In this document: positions 33,990 to 44,130 of the stretch, piece after piece
Layout of the letters: each line of letters starts with the position of its first letter
Numbering within the stretch: the stretch's first letter is position 1
Source of the DNA: Hemerocallis citrina
Lineage: Eukaryota; Streptophyta; Magnoliopsida; Asparagales; Asphodelaceae
DNA: 64,000 nucleotides
NCBI GenBank assembly: GCA_017893485.1
Contig: CM030362.1
Location: forward strand, 178,684,166 to 178,748,165
Direction: 5' to 3'
The notes under the pieces: generated by a model
What the model saw: the letters and a program-made list of their open reading frames with translations, nothing else
Databases searched by the model: none
Told to the model about the DNA's origin: nothing
Translations under genes and position numbers: made by a program

Positions 33990-35658
33990 ACGTCCTCCGA
34001 AGTCTTTATCGAATCAATCGCATGAACAAAATGGAGTACTGGTACTATTTATCTCCACGGTGGGGTGTTAAATTGATCGAGAACCCGGACTCCATCAAAT
34101 TTTGGAAAGAGAAATATTTCATGATCCGAGGTAGCAAACCGGGGGATTTTCCTATGAGATTGAAGGAGGATGTGCCGAGGTGGGTGAAGGTCGAGCCCAT
34201 ATTGAATCCGGAGGAAGATAAGGTCGTATCGAAACTCCTCGGTCACCCTACCTTGAGTTGGAAGGATATGACTGTGTAGGTTCTCTTCAGTAGGGGCCTC
34301 AGTCTGGTCGACCCCAGTATGCTTCAAATATTTCTCTTTGTTTTTACTTTCTTCTAATCTTGTTTTCTTCATGCGCTAACTTTCTGGACTATGTTCCTAT
34401 AGAGGCCCTTGATATGGATTTCCAAGCGATGATATTTGACCGAGGAGGAGTAGGTAGGAAGGGCATCAATAGCAAGAAGAGGAAGAGAACGACGGCGGAC
34501 CATTGTCAGGCCGAACTTCAAAGGGCACGGCGGCAGCAACCTCGGTGGTTGACTTGGAATCCCCCTCTTCCACTTTGATTGCCCCGTCTGTCACACTTCT
34601 CCCGTTTACCCCTCCAGAACCCTTAGCCAAAGAATTCACCCTCGGTGCTGCACTGGCACTCGAGGCGCCACCACTTACCAGTCGAGGCGGAGACGATTCT
34701 CACCGAGGAGCACAAGAGGCTCTTCATTCCTAATTGGCGAGTGATGAAGAATGACGGCTTCCTAGGGGACTCTGTCATGAGCATGCATGTGATTCATCAC
34801 TTGCCGACCCTAAAGGATGGAGCAAAGTTGAAGGCGGGAACTGTGAGCGACGATGCCCTCGAGATTGCTAAGGCAACCATGTCGGTGAGTAGTTATTTGG
34901 ACTCTCGAAACATATGAATATCCCTTGCACTAAACTCAGTTTTTCCCTTGTTTTTTTTTTTGTAGATCACGTGCCACTTTAGCCACCTTTTGGAGCAGTT
35001 CACCGAACAAGAGAAGGAGCTCAAAGTGGAGAGTGACAAGGATCGGTCGGAGAGAGCCAAGGTCGTAAAGATGTACGAAGTGGAGCGGTGTCTATTGGAG
35101 TCTCAGGCCGCTCAGAGCAGCCTTCTTGAGCCTGCCTTAGCGAAGGAAAATGAGCAGACCGTTCTGGAGATGTTAAGGGTGGACAAGGAGAGGGAGAGGG
35201 CTGACAAGGATAGCGAGATAGCCGTGAAGGCTGCCGAAGACATAGAGAGAGAAAAGGAAGTGGCAATGGAAGCAGCTGCGGAGGCGATTAGGGCCGAGGC
35301 GAAAGCGCTGATGCACACGAACATGGAACAGTCCTACGCCAGGGCCCTTAAACATGTGGAAACACATGTCCCCGACTTCGACAGCTCGGGGTACAGTTTG
35401 TACACCTTTCTTGAAGGCGAAGTGGCCGAGGGGGCAGAGGGCGCCGGTGCAGGCGAAGAAGAAGAAGAAGAAGAAGAAGAAGAAGAAGAAGAAGAAGAAG
35501 ATGTCATGGCGAATCCTCAGTCGGTGATCGCGGAGCAACCCCCAAGGTGGCTCCTTGACCTTTTGTATCTGCACTTGTTATTTTTTCTTAGCGCTTTTGT
35601 ACTCATGCCTTATTGTGGACTAGCCACCACTCTTGTATCTTCTTTTTGGAAATGAAAT
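33990..35658 (+). pseudogene. Antisense coiled-coil gene of Tat element E (aORF), intron-containing
   Basis: Opposite in strand to the E pol genes. Exon 1 (to about 34330) translates LNVLRSLYRINRM, then WYYLSPRWGVKLIENPDSIK and WKEKYFMI, a domain seen in many plant transposon-encoded proteins. It has a TAG near 34277. Exon 2 (about 34402-34884) is Ser/Pro/Lys-rich with one frameshift. An intron with gtgagtag and ttttgtag ends at 34966. Exon 3 is a long Glu/Lys/Ala coiled coil (about residues 8-120 of EQFTEQEKELKVESDKDRSE onward), a block ARALKHVETHVPDFDSSGYS and a poly-Glu run (35455-35502). Function unknown; extra antisense ORFs are known in Tat elements. The 5' end is lost to element A. Confidence 0.65.
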
Positions 35659-35850
35659 GGGCTTTTTGGACTCAGTGTTTGGCTGCGAGGATTAAATTTC
35701 ATTAGTTTACTAGCACTTGAACTTAGGATCAACTTTGTAGCTCCCCTCGGACCCGGTACTTAGCCTCCTTAGAGTAAAAACTCAGAACTATCTTGTAGTT
35801 CTATTCGAAGTTTGAGTGTTTTACATTTCTCTCTTTGATTAGTTTCCCCA

Positions 35851-36556
35851 GGGAAACGAGGTATCAGATCTTCGCTCTAAACTAGGCGTTACGAAGTTAG
35901 GGCTCACTCGGTCTCGAGAAATGCTTTTTAAAGCGGAGCGGGAGTTAGGTCATTTAAGGTTGACCTTAGCTCACCGAGATATCGAGATGAGGCATCTCGA
36001 AGAGAGAATTCGCGAAGTGCCCCCTGGCGGTGAGTAGGCCTGCTTTTCGAAGGCTGTCAGCCAGGGTTTGAGGCTCATGTTTCTTCGCCACTCATTATTC
36101 GAAGCGAGATTCGAGGGGGACGGATTAAACAACATGGTGCTCGAGAAGAGTCTGGAAGCAGCTCATCTTCGGAGGACTATCTCCGATGTCTCGCGGGGGG
36201 TTAGTTCGGGCCGAGTGCCTCGCTTGAAGCTCAGGGTGATGGATGAATCTCTCAAGGAATGAGTCGTGGAGTTAGAGGTAGAGAATATTCGTCTGCAATG
36301 GCTTTCTAAGGGGAGTAACATTAGAAGCACTTCGTGTCCCCAAGACGAGTATGCCTGAGGAACATTGTTCCACGAGTTAACGCTTCATTCGCCTCCTCTT
36401 TTGCAAAATCCTGGGGATGCTCACAGTGGAGTGGCCAGCTCCTCGAGCGAAGCATCTGTTGGAGCGACAGCTCAGTCTACGGGTTTCGATGGTATCACTC
36501 GACTCGCAGGCTTGGAGATCCCTTTGGAGGCCACGAGGGAGCAGCATGGCGCTCGT
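35851..36556 (+). pseudogene. Second antisense coiled-coil frame of E
   Basis: After an acceptor-like tttccccag at 35850 a frame reads GNEVSDLRSKLGVTKLGLTR, then AERELGHLRLTLAHRDIE and MRHLEERIREV, clearly heptad-like. It has a TAG at about 36036, continues to DESLKE with a TGA, then LEVENIRLQWLSKGSN. The region at 36380-36560 is Ser/Ala-rich. It could be a further exon of the upstream gene or a separate small gene; the intervening 35660-35850 has no coding look. No domain recognised beyond the coiled coil. Confidence 0.45.
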
Positions 36557-36779
36557 CACCCTCACATGTCTTTTAATAGAAGGGTACCACTCCCTAGGAG
36601 GAGTTAGAGCGAGACTTTATAGTTCTGTAGGAGCCTGTAGCCTTGAATAAGACTTGTATCTCCATCTTTGGTGGAACAAAATGTTTGTAGCAATCTTTGA
36701 ATAAGACTCGTATCTTGACTTTTAATGGAATAAAAATATTTGTAGTGTTCGAACAATGTTTTAGTCGAACGAACTTCTT

Positions 36780-37490
36780 TCACCTAATAACATTGTGTTA
36801 AGCAGTTTTCAACAGTTGTGGGAGCAATTTCGAATGGTGAGCCACTTCATACTTGCTTGTTCGCAAGTAGCTAAAGTAGCATCGAACCATGTGTTGGACT
36901 CCGAACTTATTTTTTAAAGAGTTTCCAACAGTTGTGGGAGCATATTCGAATGGTGAGCCACTTCATACTTGCTTGTTCGCAATTAGCTAAAGTAGTATCG
37001 AACCAATTGTTGGACTCCGAACTTGTTGTTTAGAGATTTTCCAGCAGTTGTAGGAGCAATTTCGAATAGTGATCCACTTCGTACTTGCTTGTTCGCAAGT
37101 AGCTAAAGTACCATCGAACCAAGTGTTGGACTCTGAACTTGTTGTTTAGTGAGTTTTCAACAGTTGTGGGAGCAATTTAGAATGGTGAGCCACTTCGTAC
37201 TCGCCTGTACGCAAGTAGCTAAAATAGCATCCAACCAAGTGCTGGACTTTGAACTTGTTGTTTAGACAATGTTCAATAGTTGTGAGAGCAATTTCGAATG
37301 GTGAGCCACTTCGTACTCGCTTGCTCGCAAGTTGCTAAAGTAGCAGCAAACCAAGTGTTGGACTCCGAACTTGTTGTTTATAGTGTTTTCAACAGTTGTG
37401 GGAGCAATTTCGAATGGTGAGCCACTTCGTACTCGCTTATTCGCAAGTATCTAAAGTAACATCGAACCAAGTTTCGGACCCCAAACTTGT
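36780..37490. repeat. 116-bp tandem array in element E (6 units)
   Basis: The anchor gagccacttc (or gatccacttc) occurs at 36839, 36955, 37071, 37187, 37303 and 37419, exactly 116 bp apart. Units start with gaacttgttgtttag and include CTTGCTTGTTCGCAAG, a short inverted repeat. The array is unrelated in sequence to the 109-bp array on the other side of the antisense genes. It lies just downstream of integrase on the E strand. Confidence 0.92.
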
Positions 37491-37706
37491 TGTTTAGAGA
37501 GTCTTGCATTTAGAGTGTACGCTTCGAGGCGAGACAAACAGAACATTTAGACAACAGGTTTTCTAAGAAGTAGTCTGCTTTTATTAAAGATGACTAAGTG
37601 GCTGCTTCTGAGTTGCAAGCCATTATTACATTTGAAAAAATCAACTAAATAAGCAAAAATACAAACTTAGAAATGCTCTAGGATTAGAAATTGCTTGGAG
37701 CGGTGT

Positions 37707-38960
37707 TCAAACACCCTCTTGGTTCTTCAATAAGTGTTCCGCATTCCATATTCTTGGTACTCTCTTGTCCCCCCGGTCTTCAAGTTGATAAGCGCCAGGA
37801 CAGACAACTTTAGAGATCCTATATGGCCCTTCCCAATTAGGTGATAGCTTGCCTTTCTTGCTCGGGAAAGAAATTGATAGCTTTCTAAGCACCAAATCTC
37901 CTTCCTTGAGATTAGTTGGGCAGACTTTGTTGTTATTGGACTGCTCAATCCTACGCTGATAAATCTCCTAATGGATGGAGGATCCTTCTCGAATCTCATC
38001 GATGAGGTCCAAATTGCCCCAATGCTGGTTCGAATTTTGCTCTTCATTGAAGGCAATCAAGCGGGGCGAAGGTAGGCCAACTTCCAGTGGGATGATGGCT
38101 TCGGAGCCGTAAGTAAGGTTGAAGTGAGATTCTCCTATGGGGGTCCTTTTGGCAGTACGATAACTCCAGAGCACATTGGGGAGTTGCTCGACCCATATCC
38201 CATTGGCCAACTTTTCCAGTCTCTTCTTTAGACCTAAGAGAATTTGCTAATCGGCATTCTCCGCTTGGTCGTTCGATTGTGAGTGGGATATCGAGGAGAA
38301 TCATTGCTGGATACCTAGGTCCGTACAAAAATTGCGAAAGGTTGCCCCCGTAAATTGGGTCCCATTGTCCGTTACTAAGATTCGAGGTACACTGAATTTG
38401 CAAACGATGTTCTTCCAAAAGAACCGTTGGACTCTGTTCTCAATGATCGTCGCAAGAGGCTCGGCTTCGATCCATTTGGAGAAGTAGTCGATTGCAACGA
38501 TAAGCAACTTCAGCTGGCCCGGTGCTGAGAGAAGGGCCCGAGAAAGTCCATCCCCCACATCGCAAAAGGGTTCGAACTGGATAAGGAGGAGAGATGGGCT
38601 TGTGATAAATGCCGAATTGTCGAGAACTTTTGGCAAGGGGCACATTGGCGAACGTGCTGTTCGGCGTCGCTAAGGAGTGTGAGCCAGAGGTATCTGTAAT
38701 TTAAGATTTTTTACGGCAAGGGACCTTGCTCCCAAATGAGCGTCACACATCCCTTAATGGGCCTCCTTTAGAGCGTACTAGGCCTCTTCGGGGGAGAGGT
38801 ATCTTAAGTAGGGCCTGCCGTCCACTTGAGTGAAAGAGTGCTTGTACATGACCCCTTTGATGAGCGTGTATCGCTCGGCTCTGGTTCTGATTCTTCTAGC
38901 CTCTTTAGGGTCTGAAGGGAGGATTCCATATTTGAGGAACTCGAGCAAGGACCTCATCCA
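37707..38960 (-). pseudogene. Element E integrase
   Basis: Reading leftwards: the N-terminal zinc domain with remnants YLRYLSPEEA, a His-containing HLGARSLAVK and RQCAPCQKF (38960-38620). The core has MWGMDFLGPF (first Asp), VAIDYFSKWIEAEPL, VTDNGTQFTGATFRNFC (second Asp) and the Glu in SNDQAENAD. The C-terminal part has ANGIWVEQLPNVLWSYRTA, YGSEAIIPLEVG, LKEGDLVLRK and the end WNAEHLLKNQEGV. Stops and frameshifts are present near 38250-38310, 37965 and 38640. All three catalytic acidic residues can be read. Tat elements have no chromodomain, and none is seen. Confidence 0.87.
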
Positions 38961-39450
38961 ATTACCCCGAGTGCTAGGGACAGCGTCTCCATCAGTTCAG
39001 GACCATCTTCCTCGATGCTGGGTTTCAAGAGGACTTCTATCAAGACGGTTTGTTCTAGCCCCTGGAGGGAAGAGGAGGTCAGCTTCGAGAGGGCATCTGC
39101 CAGTGCATTCTCCTCTAGGGGGACCTGTTGGAGTTGTACGTCTTTGAAAGTGGCCAGCAGCTCGTTGACCTTGGCCAAATATTTGACCATGGGATCATCT
39201 CTTGCCTCATACTCCCCCGATACCTGATTCACTACCAGCTGTGAACTACTGAATATTTTGACGTGCTGGATCCCGGTCTTGCAAGCCATACACAGACCGG
39301 CTTTGAGGGCCGCATATTCAGCCTCGTTGTTTGATGCTCGAAAATTAATGCGGCGTGAGTACTGAAGAACGAAGTCATTGGGGCCAGTCAGGATGACCCC
39401 AGTCCCGCTCCCGTCAGCGCATGAGGACCCATCAATATACACGATCTATA
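38954..39450 (-). pseudogene. Element E additional RNase H
   Basis: 162 residues from MYIDGSSCADGSGTGVILTG through NEAEYAALKAGLCMA, IFSSSQLVVNQVSGEYEA and ENALADALSKL. The four acidic positions of RNase H correspond to D in YIDGS, E in NEAEY, S in FSSSQL (Asp usual) and D in ADALS; the third acidic residue is therefore replaced by Ser. An archaeal-type second RNase H between the pol RNase H and integrase is the hallmark of Tat/Ogre-type elements. Frame open until TAA/TGA near 38954. Confidence 0.88.
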
Positions 39451-40940
39451 ATGGGGGTTCCTCTATTGCCTTGTTGGGATCAGGGATAGTGCTCTCTACT
39501 ATGAATTCTATCAGGGCTTGCGCCTTGATTGCAACTCTGGGCTAATAGTTGATATCATGTTGGCTCAGCTCTATAGACCACTTCATGAGGTGCCCCAAAG
39601 TTTTGGGCTTGTGGAGAACTTGCTTGAGTGGCTAGTCGGTAAGAATGACCACTGAGTGAGACTAGAAATAGGGGCGGAGCTTTCGAGCTGCCATGACTAA
39701 CTCATAGGCCATCTTTTCTACCTTTGGATAACAGAGTTCGGCGTCCCTCAGGACCTTACTCACATAGTAGATCGATTTCTATGTCTTATCTTCTTTTCTT
39801 ACTAGGACGGCGTTGAGGGTCTGTTCTGAGGTTACGAGGTATATATAGAGGACTTCCTCGGGCTTTGGCTTGCTCAAGAGTGGGGGGTTGACTAGATAGG
39901 CTTTGAGTTGATCAAAGGACTCCTGCTGCTATTTCCCCCACTCAAAGTCTTTCGCCCTTCTAAGTGCCCTGAAGAACGAGAGACATTTTTCTCCTGACTT
40001 GGAGAGAAAACTCCCTATGGCCTCGAGGCGTCCTGTGAGTTTTGTACGTCTTTGACACTAGAAGGGGGAAGCCATGTTGAGTATGGCCTGAATCTTTTTC
40101 GGGTTGGCTTCTATGCCTCTTTGGCTAACCATGAACCCAAGAAATTTGCCGGATGAGACGCCGAAGGCACACTTGTTCGTGTTTAGTTTCATGTTGTGTC
40201 TCCTCAACGCACCAAAGGCTTTCTGAATATTGGAGACATGATCCAATTTGCTGATGCTTTTTACCAACATGTCGTATACATAGACCTCCATGTTCTGGCC
40301 GATCTGTTCTCTGAAGACATTGTTGATAAGGTGCTGATAAGTTGCACCGGTGTACTTTAGCTCGAAGGGCATGACCCGGTAGCAGTATAGGTCCTGGCCA
40401 GTTACAAACGAAGTCTTCGAAATATCGGGAGGGAATATCCTGATCTGGTTGTACCCGGAAAAGGCATCCATGAAACTCAAGAGTTCGTGTCCGAGGGTCG
40501 CATTAATCAGAAAATCAATGCTCGGGAGCGGCAACGGATCTTTCGAACAAGCTTTGTTCAGATCCATGAAATCAATGCAAATTCTCCAGCTCTCGTTGGC
40601 CTTTTTGACCATCAAAAGTGTTGGACAACCATTCGGGATAGTTGACCTCCTGAATGATCCGAGCATTCAAGAGTTTCTCTACTTCTTCTTTGATTGCCTG
40701 CTAGAGCTCGGGAACAAACTTGCGATGCGTTTGCTGGACAGGTATGGCCCCAGGAGCAACACTAAAGTAATGCATGAGAAGCTCTTCAGAGATTCTAAGC
40801 ATGTCGGTCGATGTCCAAGCGAATAGATCGCGATTTTCCCTTATACTTTGGATAATGTAAGTTTTGACGGGAGGGGGAAGGACCTTACTAATTTGGAATG
40901 TCCTGGTCAGACCTCCTTCTGAGAATGCTACTTCTTCCAA
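39451..40940 (-). pseudogene. Element E reverse transcriptase and first RNase H
   Basis: It begins MEEVAFSEGGLTRTFQISKV and runs through MLRISEELLMHYFSV, MVKKANESWRICIDFMDLNK, SFMDAFSGYNQIRIF and YCYRVMPFELKYTGATYQ. The catalytic box reads VYVYDMLVKS where VYxDDMLVKS is expected, so one active-site Asp is Tyr. Then come CAFGVSSGKFLGFMVSQRGI and, past a stop at 40058, RNase H fragments (LNAVLVRKEDKT, SIYYVSKVLRDAELCYPKVE, RPYF) with several stops (39980-39540). A stop at 40701 and a break near 40666 separate the N-terminal part. It could not act as polymerase. Confidence 0.9.
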
Positions 40941-40976
40941 CTCGTCGACCGGTTATAAGAGGGCTTGGCTACTCCC

Positions 40977-41640
40977 TTATGGGAGTTCGCGGGCTTCAAG
41001 GGAAAGGACTGGCCCTCCCACCGAAGTCATGTAACATTTTTTGGCCTTCTCCTGGCTCCCTCTCACTTCTCCCACCCCTGCTGTGGTGGGGAATTTCATC
41101 TTCATATGGTAGGCTGAGGGTACATCCTGGAGAGCAGCTAGGCCGGGTCGGCCCAGAATGACATTGTAAGCGGCCTTCGTGTCTACTACCATGAAATCCA
41201 TCGGTTCGGTTCGGGTGATCGGGGTTTTGCTAGCGCTTACATTGAGAGTAATCACTCCTTCGAACGTCATTGGCACCCCGGAGAACCCATGGAGTGTGTA
41301 GCCGGCGGGCTTGAGTGGTTCCTAGATAACTTGAGACCCTAGAAGGCTTCTAGAAAAAGGATGTTAACCGAACTGCCGTTGTCGACCAGGAATCAAGGTA
41401 CTTTGAAATTGGCCATATGGGGGTTTATCACAAGAGCGTTACAATGAGGAGTTCGGATGCCTTCCAAATCCTTGTCAGAAAAGGTAACAGGAACTCCAAG
41501 GCCCTTGGGGGTAGGATGGTTCTATACCGAGTTCACCTCTCAGACGAAGGCTTTTCGGGATGAGTTTAAATTTCCCCCCATTGGGCCCCGTGAATGAGGT
41601 GTAGGAAAGCTTTAGCTTTGGAACCTAGGGTCTCGACAGG
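40977..41640 (-). pseudogene. Element E protease region
   Basis: The C-terminal half is clear: MPMTFEGVITLNVSASKTPI, then FMVVDTKAAYNVILGRPGLA and PSAYHMKMKFPTTAG, the conserved end of Tat protease. The upstream part (41300-41560) holds poorly readable fragments that include the catalytic region (VDNGSSVNILFL-like, 41345-41400), with stops. Its role would have been cleaving the gag-pol polyprotein. Confidence 0.75.
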
Positions 41641-43497
41641 TCACTCAGTTCGCTTATTAGCCCCTCTGAGAGGTAGAGGAGGATCTACCTTGTTCTTCCT
41701 TACGAACCCAGAAAGTTGCTCCCTCTGAATGAAGGCTTCAATCTCGTCTTTGAGGGCCCGACAGTCATCCGTGTCGTGGCCATGATCCCTATGGAAGTGG
41801 CACCATTTGTCCTTGTTCCTCTTATTGCCTGGGGTATTCATATTCGGAGGTGGTGGGAGCAGTCCTTCTTTCCCGACCTCCATCAGGATGTCTGAAATAC
41901 TAGCATTAAGTGGGATAAACTTCTCAAAATGGGGGGGAGGGCAGCGCTGACCACTATTATCTTTCTGAAGCTTCTTAGCCCCTTCTTCTTCAACGCTCTT
42001 CCGTTTGTTCCCGGACAGGGGCTCTTTTAGATCAAGTAGGAGGAGGGCCTCCTCTGCCCTAATATATTTCTAGCTCCTCAGTAGGAGTTCCGAGAAGTCT
42101 CGAGGTGGCTTTTTAGCGAGGGATGCCTTTAAGTCGACATGGTTGATGTTGTGTTGGAAAGCAACAAAGGCTACCGACTTGTCTAGGGAGGCGATTGACC
42201 AGGCCTCGGTGGTGAAACACCTGACATAGCCCTTAACCGCTCGCCTTTCCTTTGATTGAGTGCTAGCAAAGATGTGCTTGTCTTTTCAGTGCGATGGCAA
42301 CTCAATAAATGGGTAAGGAAGAGCCCCTCGAACTGATCGAAAGAGAAGATGGAGGCAGGGGCGAGTCGGGAATACCATTCTCTCGCAGGCCCCTTCAGCG
42401 TGGTTGGGAAGGTTTTGCAAAAAAGCGCATCTGAAGCCTAGTGGATCATCATGAGAGTTTTAAAACTCTCAATGTGATCAGCAGGGTCTGACTCCCCGTT
42501 ATATGACTAAAAGTGAGGGGGTTTGATGTTTTTCGAGACCAGGGCTTCCATGATGGTTCGGAAGAACGGAGGCCTGCTTGGGTGGAAATTCCTCGTCCGT
42601 TGTTCCTCTTCTCTATCAAGTCTACCAAGGCGCCTCTCCATCTCGTGGAGATGGCGGTAGACCAAGTCCTCCCTCCGGTCAAATCTTGCTGATCTCCGGG
42701 ACTCATCCCCATGCGAAAGGAGACTGGGAGTGCGGTGGTGATGGCTCGGGGCAGGTTGAGGACTAGGCACCCGTTGATCGTGATTAGGAGCGACATTGAG
42801 GGCCTGCAGAATGGCTTCTTGAAAGTCCTAGAACTCTGCTCTATGTAGGTGCCTCCCGATCTCGGTGGTCCCTTAGAGCGGATCGATCGGTCGGGGTGCG
42901 GCTCCTCCTCTGACGGTGCAGGGGTGACTCCCTCTGCCTCCTGGGAGAGTTCGATCTTCTGCGGTCTGGCCTACGGGGGGATCGGGCTCTAGGGGACCAA
43001 ATCGTGGGATCCTTTTGATGTTCACAGCGAGGGATTCCGTCATGGGTCTGCCTCTCATTCAAGCAGGTCCGAAGATCTATCCCATGTTGCCGATTGACAA
43101 TAACGTATAAGAGATCCTTTGGCGTTGGAGGACTGTGAGAGGCAATGGAGTCGGACGAGGTGTTATGCACTGAGAGATGGTCGTGAAGAGGAGGTTGCCT
43201 TTGACGACTTCGAGGGGAGCCCCCGGGGCAGCCCTTTGAGGCCCTTAAGGGGCCTGCTGGGGGTGACGTTGTTGAGAAAGAGGCTGTCCAAGCTGCGGTT
43301 ACTGGACAGGATGAGGGAGAGGCTGTCTAGGCTGCAGTTGCTGGACCTGCTGGACGGGTTGAGGGAGAACATCATGAAGTGGAGGAGGAGAAGGGATGAG
43401 AGTTGCTGTGCTGCTGGAGCGCAGCCTTCCCCTTCTTTGGAGGCATAGCTTGGGAAACAACTTCACCAGTGCAGTAAGGCTGGATTGCTTTTCGTTT
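41641..43497 (-). pseudogene. Element E gag
   Basis: The N-terminal part (43480-42520) is Arg/Pro/Ser-rich, with SPRRPDRRRSNSPRRQRESP and RREDLVYRHLHEMERRLGRL. The gag core lies at 42520-42290: YNGESDPADHIESFKTLMMI, then PTTLKGPAREWYSRLAP and FDQFEGLFLTH. The zinc-binding-like block is at 41640-41880: DKWCHFHRDHGHDTDDCRAL, KDEIEAFIQREQLSGFV, the C-H-H-C-type motif specific to Tat/Athila gags. The coding is split by at least four stops or shifts. The start is unclear; the PBS is directly upstream. Confidence 0.8.
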
Positions 43498-43513
43498 CCC
43501 ACAGACGTCGCCA
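43498..43513 (-). other. Element E primer-binding site
   Basis: On the minus strand TGGCGACGTCTGTGGG, one base off the TGGCGCCGTCTGTGGG typical of Tat-group elements, three bases after the LTR end at 43517. Confidence 0.85.
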
Positions 43514-43516
43514 ATC

Positions 43517-44125
43517 TGGTGCTGCTAATTTTGGTGTGAGAGCAAACAGATGAATTTGTGGATTCTTTAGGAAACTAATAAGGTAAACTTGTTGACTTTC
43601 ACCAATGTTTGACTAATTCCTTGCTGCTGTCGTTAACCTACAAAAAGTTTGATACATCGGGATGGATTTCGGCGACGAACCATCTGACGCTCAAATCATT
43701 AATCAGCAAGATTATGAAAGAACGTTTATGTGGAAAAATATTGATTACCTCATTATGGTGGGGGAGAGGGGTATTTATAGTCGCCTTAAGAGACAGTTTA
43801 GAGATAATCATTTATCTCTATGTCCCAGTGTTTTTGGATAAGATGTAGAGTTTAAACTTGTTTCATGATAAGGGAGTTAGTTTAAACCATCTATTAGAGA
43901 TAACCATAAATTTGAATTACTCTCTAAATATCTGAATTGCTTTGTAACGGGTTGCTACCCATACCCAATAGGACAGATCCGTTTTTGGGTTATTGGGCTT
44001 CGAATAAAGACCCAGTTCCTATTTCGGACCCGTTTGTAGGTGAAATTTCTGTTTTACCCCTGAGAGCTTTAAGATTCGTACGCGATTTGAACGGTCTCAA
44101 TTTAATCTCATTTTTAGCCATATCA
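43517..44125 (-). repeat. Element E 5' LTR
   Basis: It starts (minus) TGATATGGCTAAAAATGAG at 44125 and ends ...TTAGCAGCACCA at 43517. Matches 6222-6829 throughout with many substitutions. The flank GCTCC at 44126-44130 completes the target-site duplication. Confidence 0.9.
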
Positions 44126-44130
44126 GCTCC

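Larger units (their letters stand above)
6222..44125 (-). mobile_element. Tat-lineage Ty3/gypsy retrotransposon E, with nested insertions
   Basis: The element has LTRs of about 608 bp at 6222-6829 (3') and 43517-44125 (5'), with 5-bp duplications GCTCC at 6217-6221 and 44126-44130. Going leftwards: PBS, gag, protease, RT, RNase H plus an additional RNase H, integrase, a 116-bp tandem array, antisense coiled-coil genes, a 109-bp tandem array, polypurine tract and 3' LTR. Element A is inserted at 9575-33985. The second RNase H before integrase and the aspartate-type PBS are typical of the Tat lineage. The two LTRs differ visibly at many positions, so E is the oldest LTR element in this nest. 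Confidence 0.85.
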
